DNA of 64,000 nucleotides. Source: Rotaria sp. Silwood1 (Eukaryota; Rotifera; Eurotatoria; Philodinida; Philodinidae). Under the pieces are notes generated by a model. The model was not told the origin of the DNA, did not search any database, and was given only the letters and a program-made list of their open reading frames with translations. The position numbers and the translations under genes are program-made. The stretch covers positions 53,813 through 117,812 of the forward strand of contig CAJNOP010000667.1 of NCBI GenBank assembly GCA_905250075.1, read 5' to 3'. This document shows, in pieces, positions 50,907 to 62,405 of the stretch (position 1 is the first letter of the stretch; every line of letters begins with the position of its first letter).

Positions 50907-51364
50907 CTAAAAAACTGTGCAAAAAAAATTTGTAAAAAGTAACTAAAACCGATGTGTTTCGAGTCACAAACAATAAGATTATGCTATAATTGCCATCTAC
51001 GTTGATAAGAAGACATTTATATACTTTGTTCGCATTTTGTTTTCTGATTCTTCTTCACAGATGCGCAAATATAGGCTTACTTTTTCCCTCTTTCTAGGAG
51101 TCGTGCCTGTTCTCTTTTTCTCAATATCTCGTCAGCAAACACGTAATAAATACATTAAAAAAGGGTCGATTTTATACCTGCTGATATACTGAAAAAATCA
51201 TGTAGATTAAGAAAGTATTGCGAAGAACAAAATTACTATATAATTCAAAAATATTATTAGTAGAACTATCTACTGATCGGTGGCTTAATAAGAATGAGTG
51301 TGTGCGCGTGGCCTTTTTTGCTTCATTCCTAGCTACGCTAACCTCCATTCCCACCGCTATCGAG
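50907..51364. other. 5' flank of aldehyde dehydrogenase
   Basis: It should hold the promoter. No firm element was identified and no gene was seen. Confidence 0.35.
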
Positions 51365-51500
51365 GGTGTGGGTGTGGAGTGTGGGTGCGAGTGTGAGTGT
51401 AGGTGTGGGTGAACAGACAATCTACACCCATACCCATCCATACTCACACCCACCCACACCCACACCCCCCACACACCCACACCCACACCCACCCACACCC
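51365..51500. repeat. Telomere-like hairpin element 8
   Basis: The G-rich arm (51365-51411: GGGTGTGGAGTGTGGGTGCG and onward) is followed by a short core (GAACAGACAATCTACACC region) and a longer C-rich arm (51424-51500) of CCCACACCCACCC-type units. The arms are unequal, the C-rich one being longer, the reverse of the element at 47205. Confidence 0.7.
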
Positions 51501-53334
51501 TAATAATTTAGGGGAACAAAACAATAGTATTAGGAGGGTTCTATTTATTCTAATGAGTTAATCTCTACAAAACTAAATTAACAAACGAAATCGAATATTT
51601 AATCTGTTATTAAGGAGCTAGAACAACAATATTTGATGTACGTTCCATTACACCAAGTAATTCATCTATACGAACCGTTCAAAGTAATAACTATTGTTCA
51701 ATATTCTGTTTTATCTATGTTTTAACTTCTAGCTTCTATATATGAATATTTTCCACCACCAGAGAACTCATTTAAAAAAATCAACAGTCTCAGCCAAAAT
51801 ACATTGAAGTTATAAACATTTTGTACTATTAATATTTATTATCTCTATTGTAGGTTCCGTATTCGATGTAAAATAATATATAAAGTTCAGTCCGACATTT
51901 TGGTACGAATTGCAAAGTATTCGATGAAATAGTATACGATTTAAGTGGAGGAAATAAAAGTGGTGGGGTTCATTGAAGAACTCGATCGAATTTACAATAG
52001 CATGATCGTCAATCAAGTAATGATTGCTCAAAGAGTTTTCGAGAAGCTATCTTTTTTTAGACTGTTATTATTGAAAATGGAGATATACAAAAAGTTAATG
52101 AGAAGTTTCGTTCACCGTACTCAGCGTATGAAATTCGATTACATGTCGGTTTGTTAATAAAACATCACATATTGTCATTTGAGAACGTATCTGATACAGA
52201 ATTGATCAATAATGATTACAATCAAATTTCAGTGAACTAAAACTGTTAATAGTATAAAGAACCTAATTTTATATCAATATCGTGGATAGTATGTTTAAAA
52301 ATTAAGCATTATCGAAAGTTGTTAATGTTCTATAAGTTTTAATACGAGTTAAACATAATAACTTGAATACCTATTTATAATATTCTAGCGTTCTTTACAA
52401 AAATAGGCTCTTGTCGAGTCTTATTTACTAACTAATCTATTCTTTTTAAAAGACAGGCAACGAAAGCTTTTTCGTTATTGTAGATGTCGAAGGAATAGTT
52501 ATAATGGACAAAGGATTAGCAACATCACTTCTTTGACTATATAGATCGACGAAGCACCAGACAAAATCATAAGTAAAAAAATTCGAATTCGTAATGGCAA
52601 CATAAACCATTACAATGGTAAAAACCGTATTCATTAATAACAAAATAATAAAACTATAATTTTTTTTAAAAGACTATGTAATCATCAACATATTTGAAGA
52701 AACAATCATCAAATATCATTGAACAAGACGAATTATTTTAGTTTCACAAAAAAATTTCCTTTTCTTTTTACTAATCGATTATTACTAATTCTTGTTTAAA
52801 AATATAATTGCGAATGATTTTTCATTTCACATATAAACAATAATATGCTAAAGCGAAGCGTAAAAAGAAACAACCATCTTATTGTTCTATCAAAAATCAA
52901 TCATATTCAAACAAGAAATATCGTCTATTATTCGTGACTTTTTTTAAGGCTTTCAAAATTTACTTAGACCTCATCAGACTACAATCGAAACTTTACATCT
53001 TCCTAAAGCTTATTGAGATTTGCATTGAAAAAAAGTGGCATACTCTACATCTTACAAAACATTGTTTAGATTTGCATTAAAAATGCTGAGTAAATTATTA
53101 AGTTTGAATACTTAGATAAATTTGAATTTAACTTGAGTTGAGCTTAATTTAAATATAGAAAATCAATTATTTATTCTTTTTTTGAATTGTTTTAAATTTG
53201 AAAATCTTTTAATAATTATGTTTAATTTTCCCTAAACCTCAATTTTGCCTGACACACATCTTCTGTTTGATCCTTTTTCTCATTATTTATCTAGTTGTCA
53301 TGCTGATAATGCGAATGAAATAAGAAAAAACGGA
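51501..53334. other. Intergenic region
   Basis: AT-rich. Short overlapping frames occur on both strands near 51810-52160 without motifs. Nothing else was recognised. Confidence 0.35.
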
Positions 53335-53404
53335 GGTTGTGAGTATGGGTGTAAGTTTTTACACACAGAAGACCTAGACCCACATTCATACCCACACCCA
53401 ACGA
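53335..53404. repeat. Telomere-like hairpin element 9
   Basis: GGTTGTGAGTATGGGTGTAA, then a core (about 25 bp), then CATTCATACCCACACCCAAC. The arms pair as GAGTATGGGTGT with ACCCATACTC-like sequence, with few mismatches. Confidence 0.55.
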
Positions 53405-53451
53405 TAACTCTCCCCCAATATATGATTATTTATATTATTAGTTGATTTGAC

Positions 53452-53777
53452 TAGAGTCCTGCACGGGTACTACTTTTCGCATCCGGACCCGGCCCGGCTC
53501 ATTTTTTTCAAACCCGGAATTCGACCGGACCCGGTCATCTTCCACCCGGAACCGAACCGGACCCGGATAGCTCTACCCGGTACCCGACCGGACCCGGCCC
53601 AGCCTTGAAATAGTCAGCACTTGATTGTTATTGTCAAAATTATATTCACTTTTCAAACTTTTATTTCATATGGCAAAATATACTATTATTTTAATTTCAT
53701 CAAGTAACAATTTGTACCCGGACCACAGTTCCGGGTCCGATCGGGTGCCGGGTATCCGGCCCCGTTGCAGGACTCTA
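53452..53777. mobile_element. CCCGG-rich MITE-like element, copy A
   Basis: Terminal inverted repeats are TAGAGTCCTGCACGGGT at the left and (read on the opposite strand) TAGAGTCCTGCAACGGGG at the right. The inside is dense in ACCCGGACCGG-type words (53481-53602 and 53715-53765) around an AT-rich centre. This GC-rich block stands out strongly from its surroundings. It is non-coding; open frames rich in Pro, Gly and Arg here are artefacts. Confidence 0.65.
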
Positions 53778-53780
53778 TCC

Positions 53781-53973
53781 TAGAGTGTAAAATACTTTTA
53801 CTTGTTAAGATGTCATCGACTACCGGTCTGGTACCGGGTATGCTCAAATTCTGCACCCGACCCGGCATTTTTTTTTTATACCCGGCACCCGAACCGACCC
53901 GGCAAATTTGTACCCGGACCACAGTTTCGGGTCCGGTCGGGTGCCGGGTACCCGACCCCGTTGCAGGACTCTA
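53781..53973. mobile_element. CCCGG-rich MITE-like element, partial copy B
   Basis: It starts with TAGAGTGTAAAA (only the outer bases of the terminal repeat remain) and ends with GTTGCAGGACTCTA. Its last 70 bp (53906-53973) repeat the right end of copy A (53710-53777) in the same direction with few changes. Copies A and B lie 3 bp apart, so one probably inserted next to, or arose by duplication of, the other. Confidence 0.6.
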
Positions 53974-54050
53974 GATTTGACATTGTACGTTGAAGTTTCT
54001 ATGCACTACAATCGTTCTAATTCTATGAAGCAAAGATTAAAAATTAGTTT

Positions 54051-55835
54051 TCAGAGGTCTTTTGTCATAGTTGGCTTCGGTAAATGTTGAGCATAGCCAC
54101 TAGTGGCAAATTCTTGTGGATAAAATTTGTGCCAAGCATTGGTTAAAGCTTGTAAATGATCAGGATGGGTTGCACCGAGTGCTGCCGGATTGAGAGCAAA
54201 GCAAACGAATACTGTGCGAACACAAGAACTTAAAATTGATGCCATAACTGCACTCATCAATATACTGATAATAAAGCTGACGATAGATGCAATAATAATC
54301 GTTATAATTTTCTCTGGTGAATCTGACATAAAAAAGTAGATCAAGAGACCGCCAGCTAGAGCAGAAGTGAGGCCTATAGCAATATTGACAATCATCATGG
54401 TAGTTCCAACGAGCACATCGTTGATAATGGCTGTCCAGCCACGCTTTTTAAACAACTCAATAAAGCTTCGACCAGCTTCAACAAATGTTTGACCGGTAAG
54501 AGCTGCATAAATAAATGCCCATTCATTGAGATAACCGATAAGTTTTTCAAGTATTTGAAGAATACAGTCAGCAATAGCAGCAATAATATTCTTGCGACGA
54601 TCTTTGCCTATACAAGCGCGTAGAGCTTTGATAACAGCCTCAAGAAGAGAACCGAGACAGATGGTGCCAAAATTAGTAGTAAATGCTCGCCTAACACTCG
54701 CTCCAATGGTATATTGTCGACTACCTTCACCAGTAAACCACCAATGACCAACAGCACATGCCGTAACGAAGTGAGTTATATTTCCAAAGGTTGCTGCGCC
54801 CCAATACCATGATAATAATACAAGAAATAAAATGATATAAGAAACAATACGACGTGATTGTCCCTGTTTAGAAGATGTCGAATCATCTGTAGCATTGGAC
54901 AATTGAATTTCATCATTCATTCTCTTCATTGTGCTATTGATCGATTTTGAGTTTCTATCCATAGAATATCTTGCTGTATCGGTGAATTTCGGTATTTTAG
55001 TGGTCATAGGAGAAACTATATAGATCGGTGTAGACTTTGTATTGATCATATTAAACTTTGTTCCATTATTTACATTCGTTGTTGTATTAGTATTAAAAAT
55101 TAAAATCGTATTGTTTGAAGCACGTTGAATACCTAATACCATAAGAAACCAGAAGAAGAACCATAACAATTCGACGATGAGCATGATGAAGGCGATCAAT
55201 AGCAACGAAGGATGACTACGTAATACAGCACAGCCTGCTCCTAAATGGGCTTCAGCAAATGCAATTCGCTTTCGAATACAAGAAATGTAAATCAGTGTGA
55301 AAAATAGAAAAAATCCAGGTATAAAGCATAGAGGCCAGAATACGAAAGCTAGAGCGACAATCAATAGAACTTCTATGATGGTCGTTATAATAAATGAAGC
55401 TTTGATAATTCGACCAGCACATTGTTGTAGAAGAAAGAAAGTGAGGAATGATGCAAATATACCGAGAGCTGCTGCAGTACCCAATGCAAACAGGAATATC
55501 TTGATGTTGAAATCAAATGATTTTTCCGTCCCTTGATTGGATGAGTTAGCCTTGATCTGATTAGAGAAATTTGCCTTGAGTTGATTCCATGAATTTTCCT
55601 TGATAGATGCAATTAAGGCCGGTAAGCCTAATACTAATCCGACAATGATTACACCAATTAGATGAATGTAAAAGATGATAGCAAAGACACGATCTTTCCA
55701 TCCACTGCTAAAGTCGATCTTCGGATTTTCATATGCAGGTGGGGGTTCATCCATGAGTAGCGTGGTTCCATCGACAGGTTCAAGAGGGACATGGGGGGCA
55801 GCACCAGTATCATCTAACATAACCTTGTCCACCAT
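54051..55835 (-). CDS. SLC44: Choline-transporter-like protein (CTL/SLC44 family)
   Basis: This is a single-exon frame of 594 aa from the ATG at 55835; the frame runs five codons further upstream without an ATG. The N-terminus has a PPPAYENP motif (PPxY type) then GWKDRVFAIIFYIHLIGVII, as in PNS1/CTL proteins. About ten membrane helices follow. An extracellular loop near residues 240-320 is rich in N-glycosylation sites. The C-terminal half carries the family block: WYWGAATFGNITHF, then TACAVGHWWF, GSLLEAVIKALRA, NEWAFIYAALTGQTFVEAGR, and a final FVCFALNPAALGATHPDHLQ. Members carry choline or related amines across the plasma or mitochondrial membranes. A TTTCAG acceptor lies 17 nt upstream of the ATG. 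Confidence 0.88.
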   Translation of the reverse strand: MVDKVMLDDTGAAPHVPLEPVDGTTLLMDEPPPAYENPKIDFSSGWKDRVFAIIFYIHLIGVIIVGLVLGLPALIASIKENSWNQLKANFSNQIKANSSNQGTEKSFDFNIKIFLFALGTAAALGIFASFLTFFLLQQCAGRIIKASFIITTIIEVLLIVALAFVFWPLCFIPGFFLFFTLIYISCIRKRIAFAEAHLGAGCAVLRSHPSLLLIAFIMLIVELLWFFFWFLMVLGIQRASNNTILIFNTNTTTNVNNGTKFNMINTKSTPIYIVSPMTTKIPKFTDTARYSMDRNSKSINSTMKRMNDEIQLSNATDDSTSSKQGQSRRIVSYIILFLVLLSWYWGAATFGNITHFVTACAVGHWWFTGEGSRQYTIGASVRRAFTTNFGTICLGSLLEAVIKALRACIGKDRRKNIIAAIADCILQILEKLIGYLNEWAFIYAALTGQTFVEAGRSFIELFKKRGWTAIINDVLVGTTMMIVNIAIGLTSALAGGLLIYFFMSDSPEKIITIIIASIVSFIISILMSAVMASILSSCVRTVFVCFALNPAALGATHPDHLQALTNAWHKFYPQEFATSGYAQHLPKPTMTKDL

Positions 55836-55859
55836 AATATTCTGATTCAAATCTGAAAC

Positions 55860-58800
55860 TAATGTGCGTGAAGAAAAGATTTTTTACGTTAGTACGTGTT
55901 CATCATAAAAAACAATCCATGAGATTATTAGTGAAGAGTTTTTTTTTCGGCAATATTTGAGGAATTACGAAAACGATTGTCATCAGAAAAATTCATTGAA
56001 GAATCTATTTTTGCTCAATTGTCATGTATAAGTAACGCGAGATATTAAAGACATATCGTGGGCTCTTATTTGATACAATGATCCTTCAAATCTAACATAT
56101 GTTTCATATCGATTTTAAATCGAGTGCAAAATCAATTATCTCTGAGAATATCTCGAAAGAACTCTACAAAATTAGCTAGAATAATGTAGATAAGTGAAAT
56201 TTTTGTTGTTGAATCAGAGATAAAGATGGAATTTTTTTCTTATCAAATGTAATGTCATTTCAAAATAATAATCGAAGCAAAAGATGATAGATATTTGTTC
56301 AAATATCATATCCTTTAAATGTTTATGATTCACAATCTAAACAGAAAAAAACTTCTAAAATGCAATAATATCTGTGCTTTATTCAATATCAAACGTCATT
56401 CACAATGATGTTTAATTCAGACGTAAACAATTGCCTCCTCTTTTTTTCTAAATTTAAACTAGAACTTTGAGAAAAAAGTATACAGTTTTCGTCCATCTAC
56501 GTGTACTTTGAATAGAGATTCTTCTGATATTCTATTTAGAGTGATGTCTTTTTAGTTGGTTTCTATGGTCTGAAAGATGAAGAATAGCACAGTGGAATTG
56601 ACAAATATTTCCAGCAAAGTATGCAAGTATAAGGACGTAATTTCAATGTTCAATGTCAAGTTGACCTCAGCGAAATATTTTTGAATAGAGAGAAAAATCT
56701 TCATAGACTCTTATGCGACATTGCAAGTGCAATTGATTCGAAAAAAGTGGAATCATTTTTACCTGCTAAGGTTCCATTTAGAAGCCTTTCATCTGTGAAG
56801 GTCTTAGTAATAGGGACGCGAAAAAAATACACGACTACTTTGCTTTTATATGAGTAATGGGAAAAATGTCCGTAACAAAAAAAAAACGTTGTTTTATGAA
56901 TAAAATGTCAATTAATACAGAGAAAATGATTGAGTCGATGCATCAATATTCAAAACATTCTATCGTTGTCACGGTTTCTTTCAAAATGTATAATTACTCT
57001 AACAGAACGATCAATTTAAATAAAATCTCGATTCATCATAACTGATTATTCACACAATTCGTTCTCACCGTCAATATTTTACTTATATCGTATCAAGACA
57101 CATACACAGAACAGCACAAATTTGTTAGTAACTAGTGAACGAGAAATGAAACTGCACGTGCATCACTCTTACTAGAAAAAAAAATGTATCTAAAGTGTTC
57201 TTTTTTGTTGACAATGACGGCGATGATGAAGAAAAATAATATTCCATTGCCTTCGTCTCAGTTTTTTTCATACGATAAGAAGAGAAAGAAAATAGTTGCG
57301 ATTTGTCTATCGACTACATCAAAGTGGAAGAACGAGCTCTCAAAAAATTATGAAATAATTTAGTCTTCATCTGATGTTTGATGGCGAAGCAGACACAGAA
57401 GACTATCGTGCATTCTTGTTTTCATATAAAACTCTATCGACAAGTAGAGAACAAAATAAAATGGTAAGATGTCGCGTAGTTTACATAACGCATTTTCCTG
57501 ACGAGAAAAAGAAACAACAGAATGAGAAAAACACAAAGAAAAAAAAATCGTTGTAGCTGTACGCTTCGAGTAATCATGCATTAAAACTGCTTCAGGAAAA
57601 ATACACAGCGCTTTCAACGATAGTAGTTTCTATTGTTGTATCTAGTTCTTTCTTTCATTATTGCTAACAGTGGCTGATAAATTTTCTGCTCGATTCCTCA
57701 GGATCTTTATATTGTACTCTCATTATTCCGACTAACTAACTGCAATGCTTAAGATAATAAACAGAAGAAAGAATAGATAGCGGCAGCATTTTACTTAAAT
57801 AAGCTCGAGACGTCAATGATTTGTTTTGCTTCTTGGGAATTCTTGATTATGTTATTGAATTTGAACAGTAATTTTTCGAAAACTGCTAACTAATAATCGA
57901 TGAAAAACTTATAAACAAATAGTTAAACATAAGACGCTTCAAATATTGTTCGAAAACTTATCACTGTGTGATAAATTCATCGCAAAAGAATTAGATAACA
58001 CGATAATAGTCAATTTCAGTTAGAAAAAGAGCAATCTTGAAAATACTAAGTTGAAATTTTTCAAGCTCCAAACCTCTTCATATTAAACATTCAAAAATTA
58101 ATGAAATTACATAGCGACAATATTTTAAAATTTTCATTCGATATTGTTATTGCGATTGAAAAAAATCTGGTTGATATTCTGGAAGCTCTTGCAGAGCTGT
58201 ACAATCTTCGTGTCAAGTGTTTACTTCTATGTCGCGCCATTTCGTAGAAAATATAAAAGTCAAAATTCTTAGTACGATTGAGAAATGTGTCCATTTTTTG
58301 AAATTTCGCAACACTAACCGTACCTTTAACATGATTTTGACATGATTTTCTTGTCAAGAACTTTCAACATCTCTGCCATTTTGTTCTTAAGAAAGGCTTT
58401 TTTGGCTTTATAGAAAAACAAGTTATGAGATTTTCACTTGACTAACAGTAAGAGATATTTTTCGAGCAATGAAAAGATAAAAACAAACGAAGAAAGTCAA
58501 AGATACGAGAAATAATCCTGCGACAGATAAATTCACTAGTCTACGATCTCGCTAATAGAAATAGTTGAAATTGTTTCTCGTAGAAAAAAAAAATGATAAA
58601 ATAAGACGTCAAAAATTAATGATCGTTATTTTCATTTCGTTCAATATCTTATTGGCAAAATATAAATGAATGAATTAGTTTGATACTACAAATATTTGCA
58701 TTTTTTTTTGTCATTTATTTCTAGGGAAAAACCGATCGTATTTCTATGAACTCCTCGTATTCAATATTCTTTTTTGACATCGCCTCGAAATGTTCATCAT

Positions 58801-59562
58801 ATGAACATTATCAATGAAAAAAAAATCTCATTATATTAAAATTGAATTTAAATAGATAAACGAATGCCGTAAAGTTTTTCATTTGCTTCGAGCAGAGTTT
58901 GTACATCAACATTGAACCGATTTGAGAAAAGATTTGTTTTTTTTTTGGATGAAACTCATTGAAAGTCGGGGGGAGGGAGTCATGTGTTTCAAAGAGAATG
59001 TCGAATATGGATTAAATTGATTTATTCTTCAATTTATATGAACCAGATATTTTCACCTCATGTATTTTCTATTAGTTTACTAAGGTGAACGAATTTCTAT
59101 GAATTTCACGTTACAGCTCGAAAGAGACAGTGCTAACAAGCTTTGTTTTTGATGCATCTATGCTTTGAAATTCATTGATTTCTTTGATATTTTGTTTTTA
59201 AAAGTCAAATCATGTTATGTCAGACATATTAATAGAAAATCGTTTTAATATTGCAAAATATGAAAACATATTCATTGAATAAGTCATTGTTTTAAATAAT
59301 TTTTTCTTTTTTTCTAACGAAATTGAAAAATTACGGTTAAATCATGGGAAGGAGAAGGTCTTAGAAGATTGAATGAAAATGAATTATTTTTTTTAATAAG
59401 TATCAAAAATGATTTCACTATTCTGTATTATTTCTTTCTTAATATTGATGATTACAGAGTGTGTGCAGTGTGAAATAAACATGACTCCATATAATGTAGA
59501 TTTTCAAACAGATTTTATTCCTCCACCTAATTGAAATTATAGTCTTCGTTTCGTTTGATAAG
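55860..59562. other. Gene-free stretch of about 3.7 kb
   Basis: Only short, motif-free frames occur (for example 56857-57045 on plus and 58091-58357 on minus). A GGGGGGAGGGAG patch lies near 58968-58979. No RNA gene or clear repeat was seen. Confidence 0.4.
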
Positions 59563-61218
59563 TCATTTATTAAGCCAAATATGTAAAGAACCTTCATGAT
59601 ATCGATATGTTACATGTCGTCGCAACAGTGTATCCCATTCAATTAGTGAATACAATGGGAAAGTTAGTCTTCGAAATGTGATACTCGACAAGTGTTGCAA
59701 TCGTTCAAGTACAAAATATAGGTCGGTTAATGTTTTTGCTTCGATATCCAAATGTTTGACATGATGCGGTATCAGTGAACAAAGGTTCTCCAATAAGACA
59801 GAATCAATAGTAAATGTAGGCTCAAAAAATATTTCAAGTGAACGAATATGATTTGTTTCTTTAAATAGATTGATCAACTTTTCTTGTGTTTTTGGAAAGT
59901 ATTCTTCACGATCTGAAAGTAGAATTCGAAGTTTTATGACTTGAGAAAGATCGACCAATTCCGACAAATAATTGAAGGAATCCAATGCATATTCAGATAG
60001 TTCAAGTTCGGCTATTCGACGAAAAAAGAATTGATTAGATTGTTCATTCTGAAAAGAGAATATATATTTAGCTTGTTTTATTACAAATGCCATAACTCTT
60101 TTTCATAGTTTTCTGACAACTTTTGTACTTACGGAAATACTTTGAATTGTCTTAGAAATAACAACTGGACCGACGAAATTATATTCAAGTTCTGTTAAAA
60201 CATCTGGTGTTGAACACAGAAGAATTTCTTCCTTCGGATAATCGTAGATACAATGAACAGGCCAATTTTTTTCGTTCAGCCAAAATGGTGTTCGAAATTG
60301 AGTTGCACTCAATTCAACGACACGACAGTTTTGTGAACGAAAACTAAATTCGAATTGACTCAGTGACAATAATGTTGTTCGAATCAATGTTTCCCATCTA
60401 GAACCATTGAATATAGCATCATCTGCACAACCTTCAAGTCTTAGATGAACAAGGGAAGGTGTAAGGTATAGAAACGACTCGATTTTATCCATTGAGAAGA
60501 AAAGTTGTTGCATTGTTAATGAGGTTAGTTGCGGGTAGGTGGTCGAAAGATATTCATATTCAGTATGAATGTCTAAATTGAAACGACGTAGTACAATAGT
60601 TTGAAGATGGAGAAGATGACGAAGAATAGTACAAAAGTCTTTGCGCGTACAATGATCAATTGTCAGATGTTTCAAATTGGATTCTTTAGGCCATTCAAAA
60701 CTGTCGACGTATAACAAATTACCTGCACATATGAATTTTCGTAAAGTTGATCGTGACATAGTCGATGATAGAAGATTTAATATTGTACTTCGATGATTCG
60801 AAGGAATTGATCGTTCAATTGATAGTGAAATAAGTGAACAATGATTTGCATAATTTAGAATTTTATCTATAATATCATCATCGTTTGAAAAAACAGCTAG
60901 TGATCGAAGTCGAATAAATTGATAGATGTCAAACAAAGAGAGAAACAGCTCAAGTTGACCTGGTGTCTCATCATCGTCAGATAAAAAAAGTGACGTAACA
61001 TTTTCAGGACGAAGAATGTGGCACATATGATAAAAATCAGACTTCGAAATCCATCTCAAATCGACTATAAGTCTCTGATAAGTGTTTATAATTATTCGTA
61101 GTCGAGTACATACATAACCAAGTGAGAGTAGTATTGTACGTGTATCGAGATAATCAAAAATACGTTGGAAAAGTTCGACTGGTAGAGTAAGAAATAATGA
61201 TGAATTGTTGTTAGACAT
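59563..61218 (-). CDS. F-box protein with leucine-rich repeat-like region
   Basis: Two exons (61218-60133 and 60048-59563) join across an 84-bp intron (GTAAGT..TTTTCAG) in phase 0, giving 523 aa. Residues 8-52 form an F-box: LFLTLPVELFQRIFDYLDTR, then SLGYVCTRLRIIINTYQRLI. The rest has irregular leucine-rich units (LRSLAVFSN, LKHLTIDHC, LTSLTMQQLF, LVHLRLEGC and, after the intron, IRSLEIFFEP, VKHLDIEAK, LSSITFRRL). F-box proteins recruit substrates to SCF ubiquitin ligases; the leucine-rich part would bind the target. This is a large lineage-specific family in bdelloids, so no one-to-one orthologue can be named. Unspliced, the frame would end shortly after the donor and lose the second half. 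It appears intact. Confidence 0.85.
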
Positions 61219-61860
61219 TGATACTTTTTAGTTAATCGAAACAGAATGATTCTTATTCATTTATATATTTCACGAGCGTATAGTTTCCAACTTCGAAAAA
61301 AAAAGAAAAGAATTCTCTCACAATGAGAATTTGCCATGTGTCATATGTGTGCTTAAGCTTTTTCAGAAAGAAAAATTTTCTTTCTTACACAGAATGGGTA
61401 TATTTGGCAAACTTGTATGTCACTGATGATTGGAATATTTCCAATGTAAGGGTATCGCATAATCTCATGCCTACCCGTAGACTATTAGTAGTACACATAC
61501 AGTCACGCTTGGTACGTGTGACATAACGCGAACGGTATACGTCCCAACTAAAACTACCTGACCTCCGATTACAAATTTTCGAAATTATAGAAATTCCTAT
61601 ATAGGATTTTGTTTTCTGAATTATACGACTATTTTCACTAAAAAAAGTAAAAAATTGACCAAAATTTAGGTATTGTACGTTGAACCGCACCTCAAATGTA
61701 TGTGCTTTACTTGCAAGAAACAGCTATTCACATTACCTGATTTTTTCGTAAAAAGTAATGACCGAGGGGGGGGCGGCGGGTAGCACCGCGAAGATCCCCG
61801 TACTTCCCTCAGGGCAAAGTCACATCTCGTAAAATTTTTCCCCTTTTTTTGACAAAATAT
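61219..61860. other. 5' flank of the F-box gene
   Basis: No gene was recognised. A GC-rich patch (GGGGGGGCGGCGGGTAGC, about 61767-61784) precedes the alternating repeat block and may be its left edge. Confidence 0.35.
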
Positions 61861-61861
61861 A

Positions 61862-62405
61862 GCAAAAGGTTTACATGTTCATTTTAAGTATAGGAGACAC
61901 TACCAGAACAAATCAATAGGAATTTGTTCGTACAATTTTTGTAGAGTTTTCCACGAGGCATCTTTCAAAAAAAAGATCAAGATTATACGATTTATCTATG
62001 TTGAGATATTGGCAGAATACTAGATGTCACAATCATTATGACTCGCCTATTTTATTTTTTGCAAATATCTCGGCTTGGAAAAATAATAACACCTTGATTT
62101 TTTTTCAGAAGATGCGCCGTCAAAAGTTCTAAAACAGCTGTGTGAATAAATTCCTATTGTAAAACAAAAAATGTTTTCGAAATATTTTTATTATGCTAAA
62201 GACAGTTGGGGACATAGCGCTATCATGTGACCTGTTCATTTTGAGTATAGAAGACACTATCAGAGCAAGTCAATAGGAATTTGTTCTTACAATTCTTGCA
62301 GAGCTTTTCACGGCGCATCTTTTAAAAAAAGACCAAGGTTATACGATTTATCCATGCTGAGATATTTGCAAAATACTCGATGTTGCAATCATTTTGGTTC
62401 ACCCG
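61862..62405. repeat. Three repeat units in alternating orientation
   Basis: Unit 1 (about 61872-62043, forward) and unit 3 (about 62229-62405, forward) share TTCATTTTRAGTATAGRAGA, then CAATAGGAATTTGTTC, TTTTCACGGCGCATCTTTT-like sequence and GATTATACGATTTATC. Between them unit 2 (about 62060-62165) is the same sequence reversed (TTTGCAAATATCTCGGC, AGATGCGCCGTCAAAAG, AATTCCTATTGTA). The order forward-reverse-forward would allow either pair to fold back. No coding capacity was seen. Confidence 0.7.

Noticed and set aside
53686-54090. Several Pro/Arg/Gly-rich open frames on both strands
   Set aside because: They are produced by the CCCGG-rich elements and overlap one another in many frames.
54395-55612. 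Open frames inside the SLC44 gene
   Set aside because: Shadows of the long minus-strand frame.
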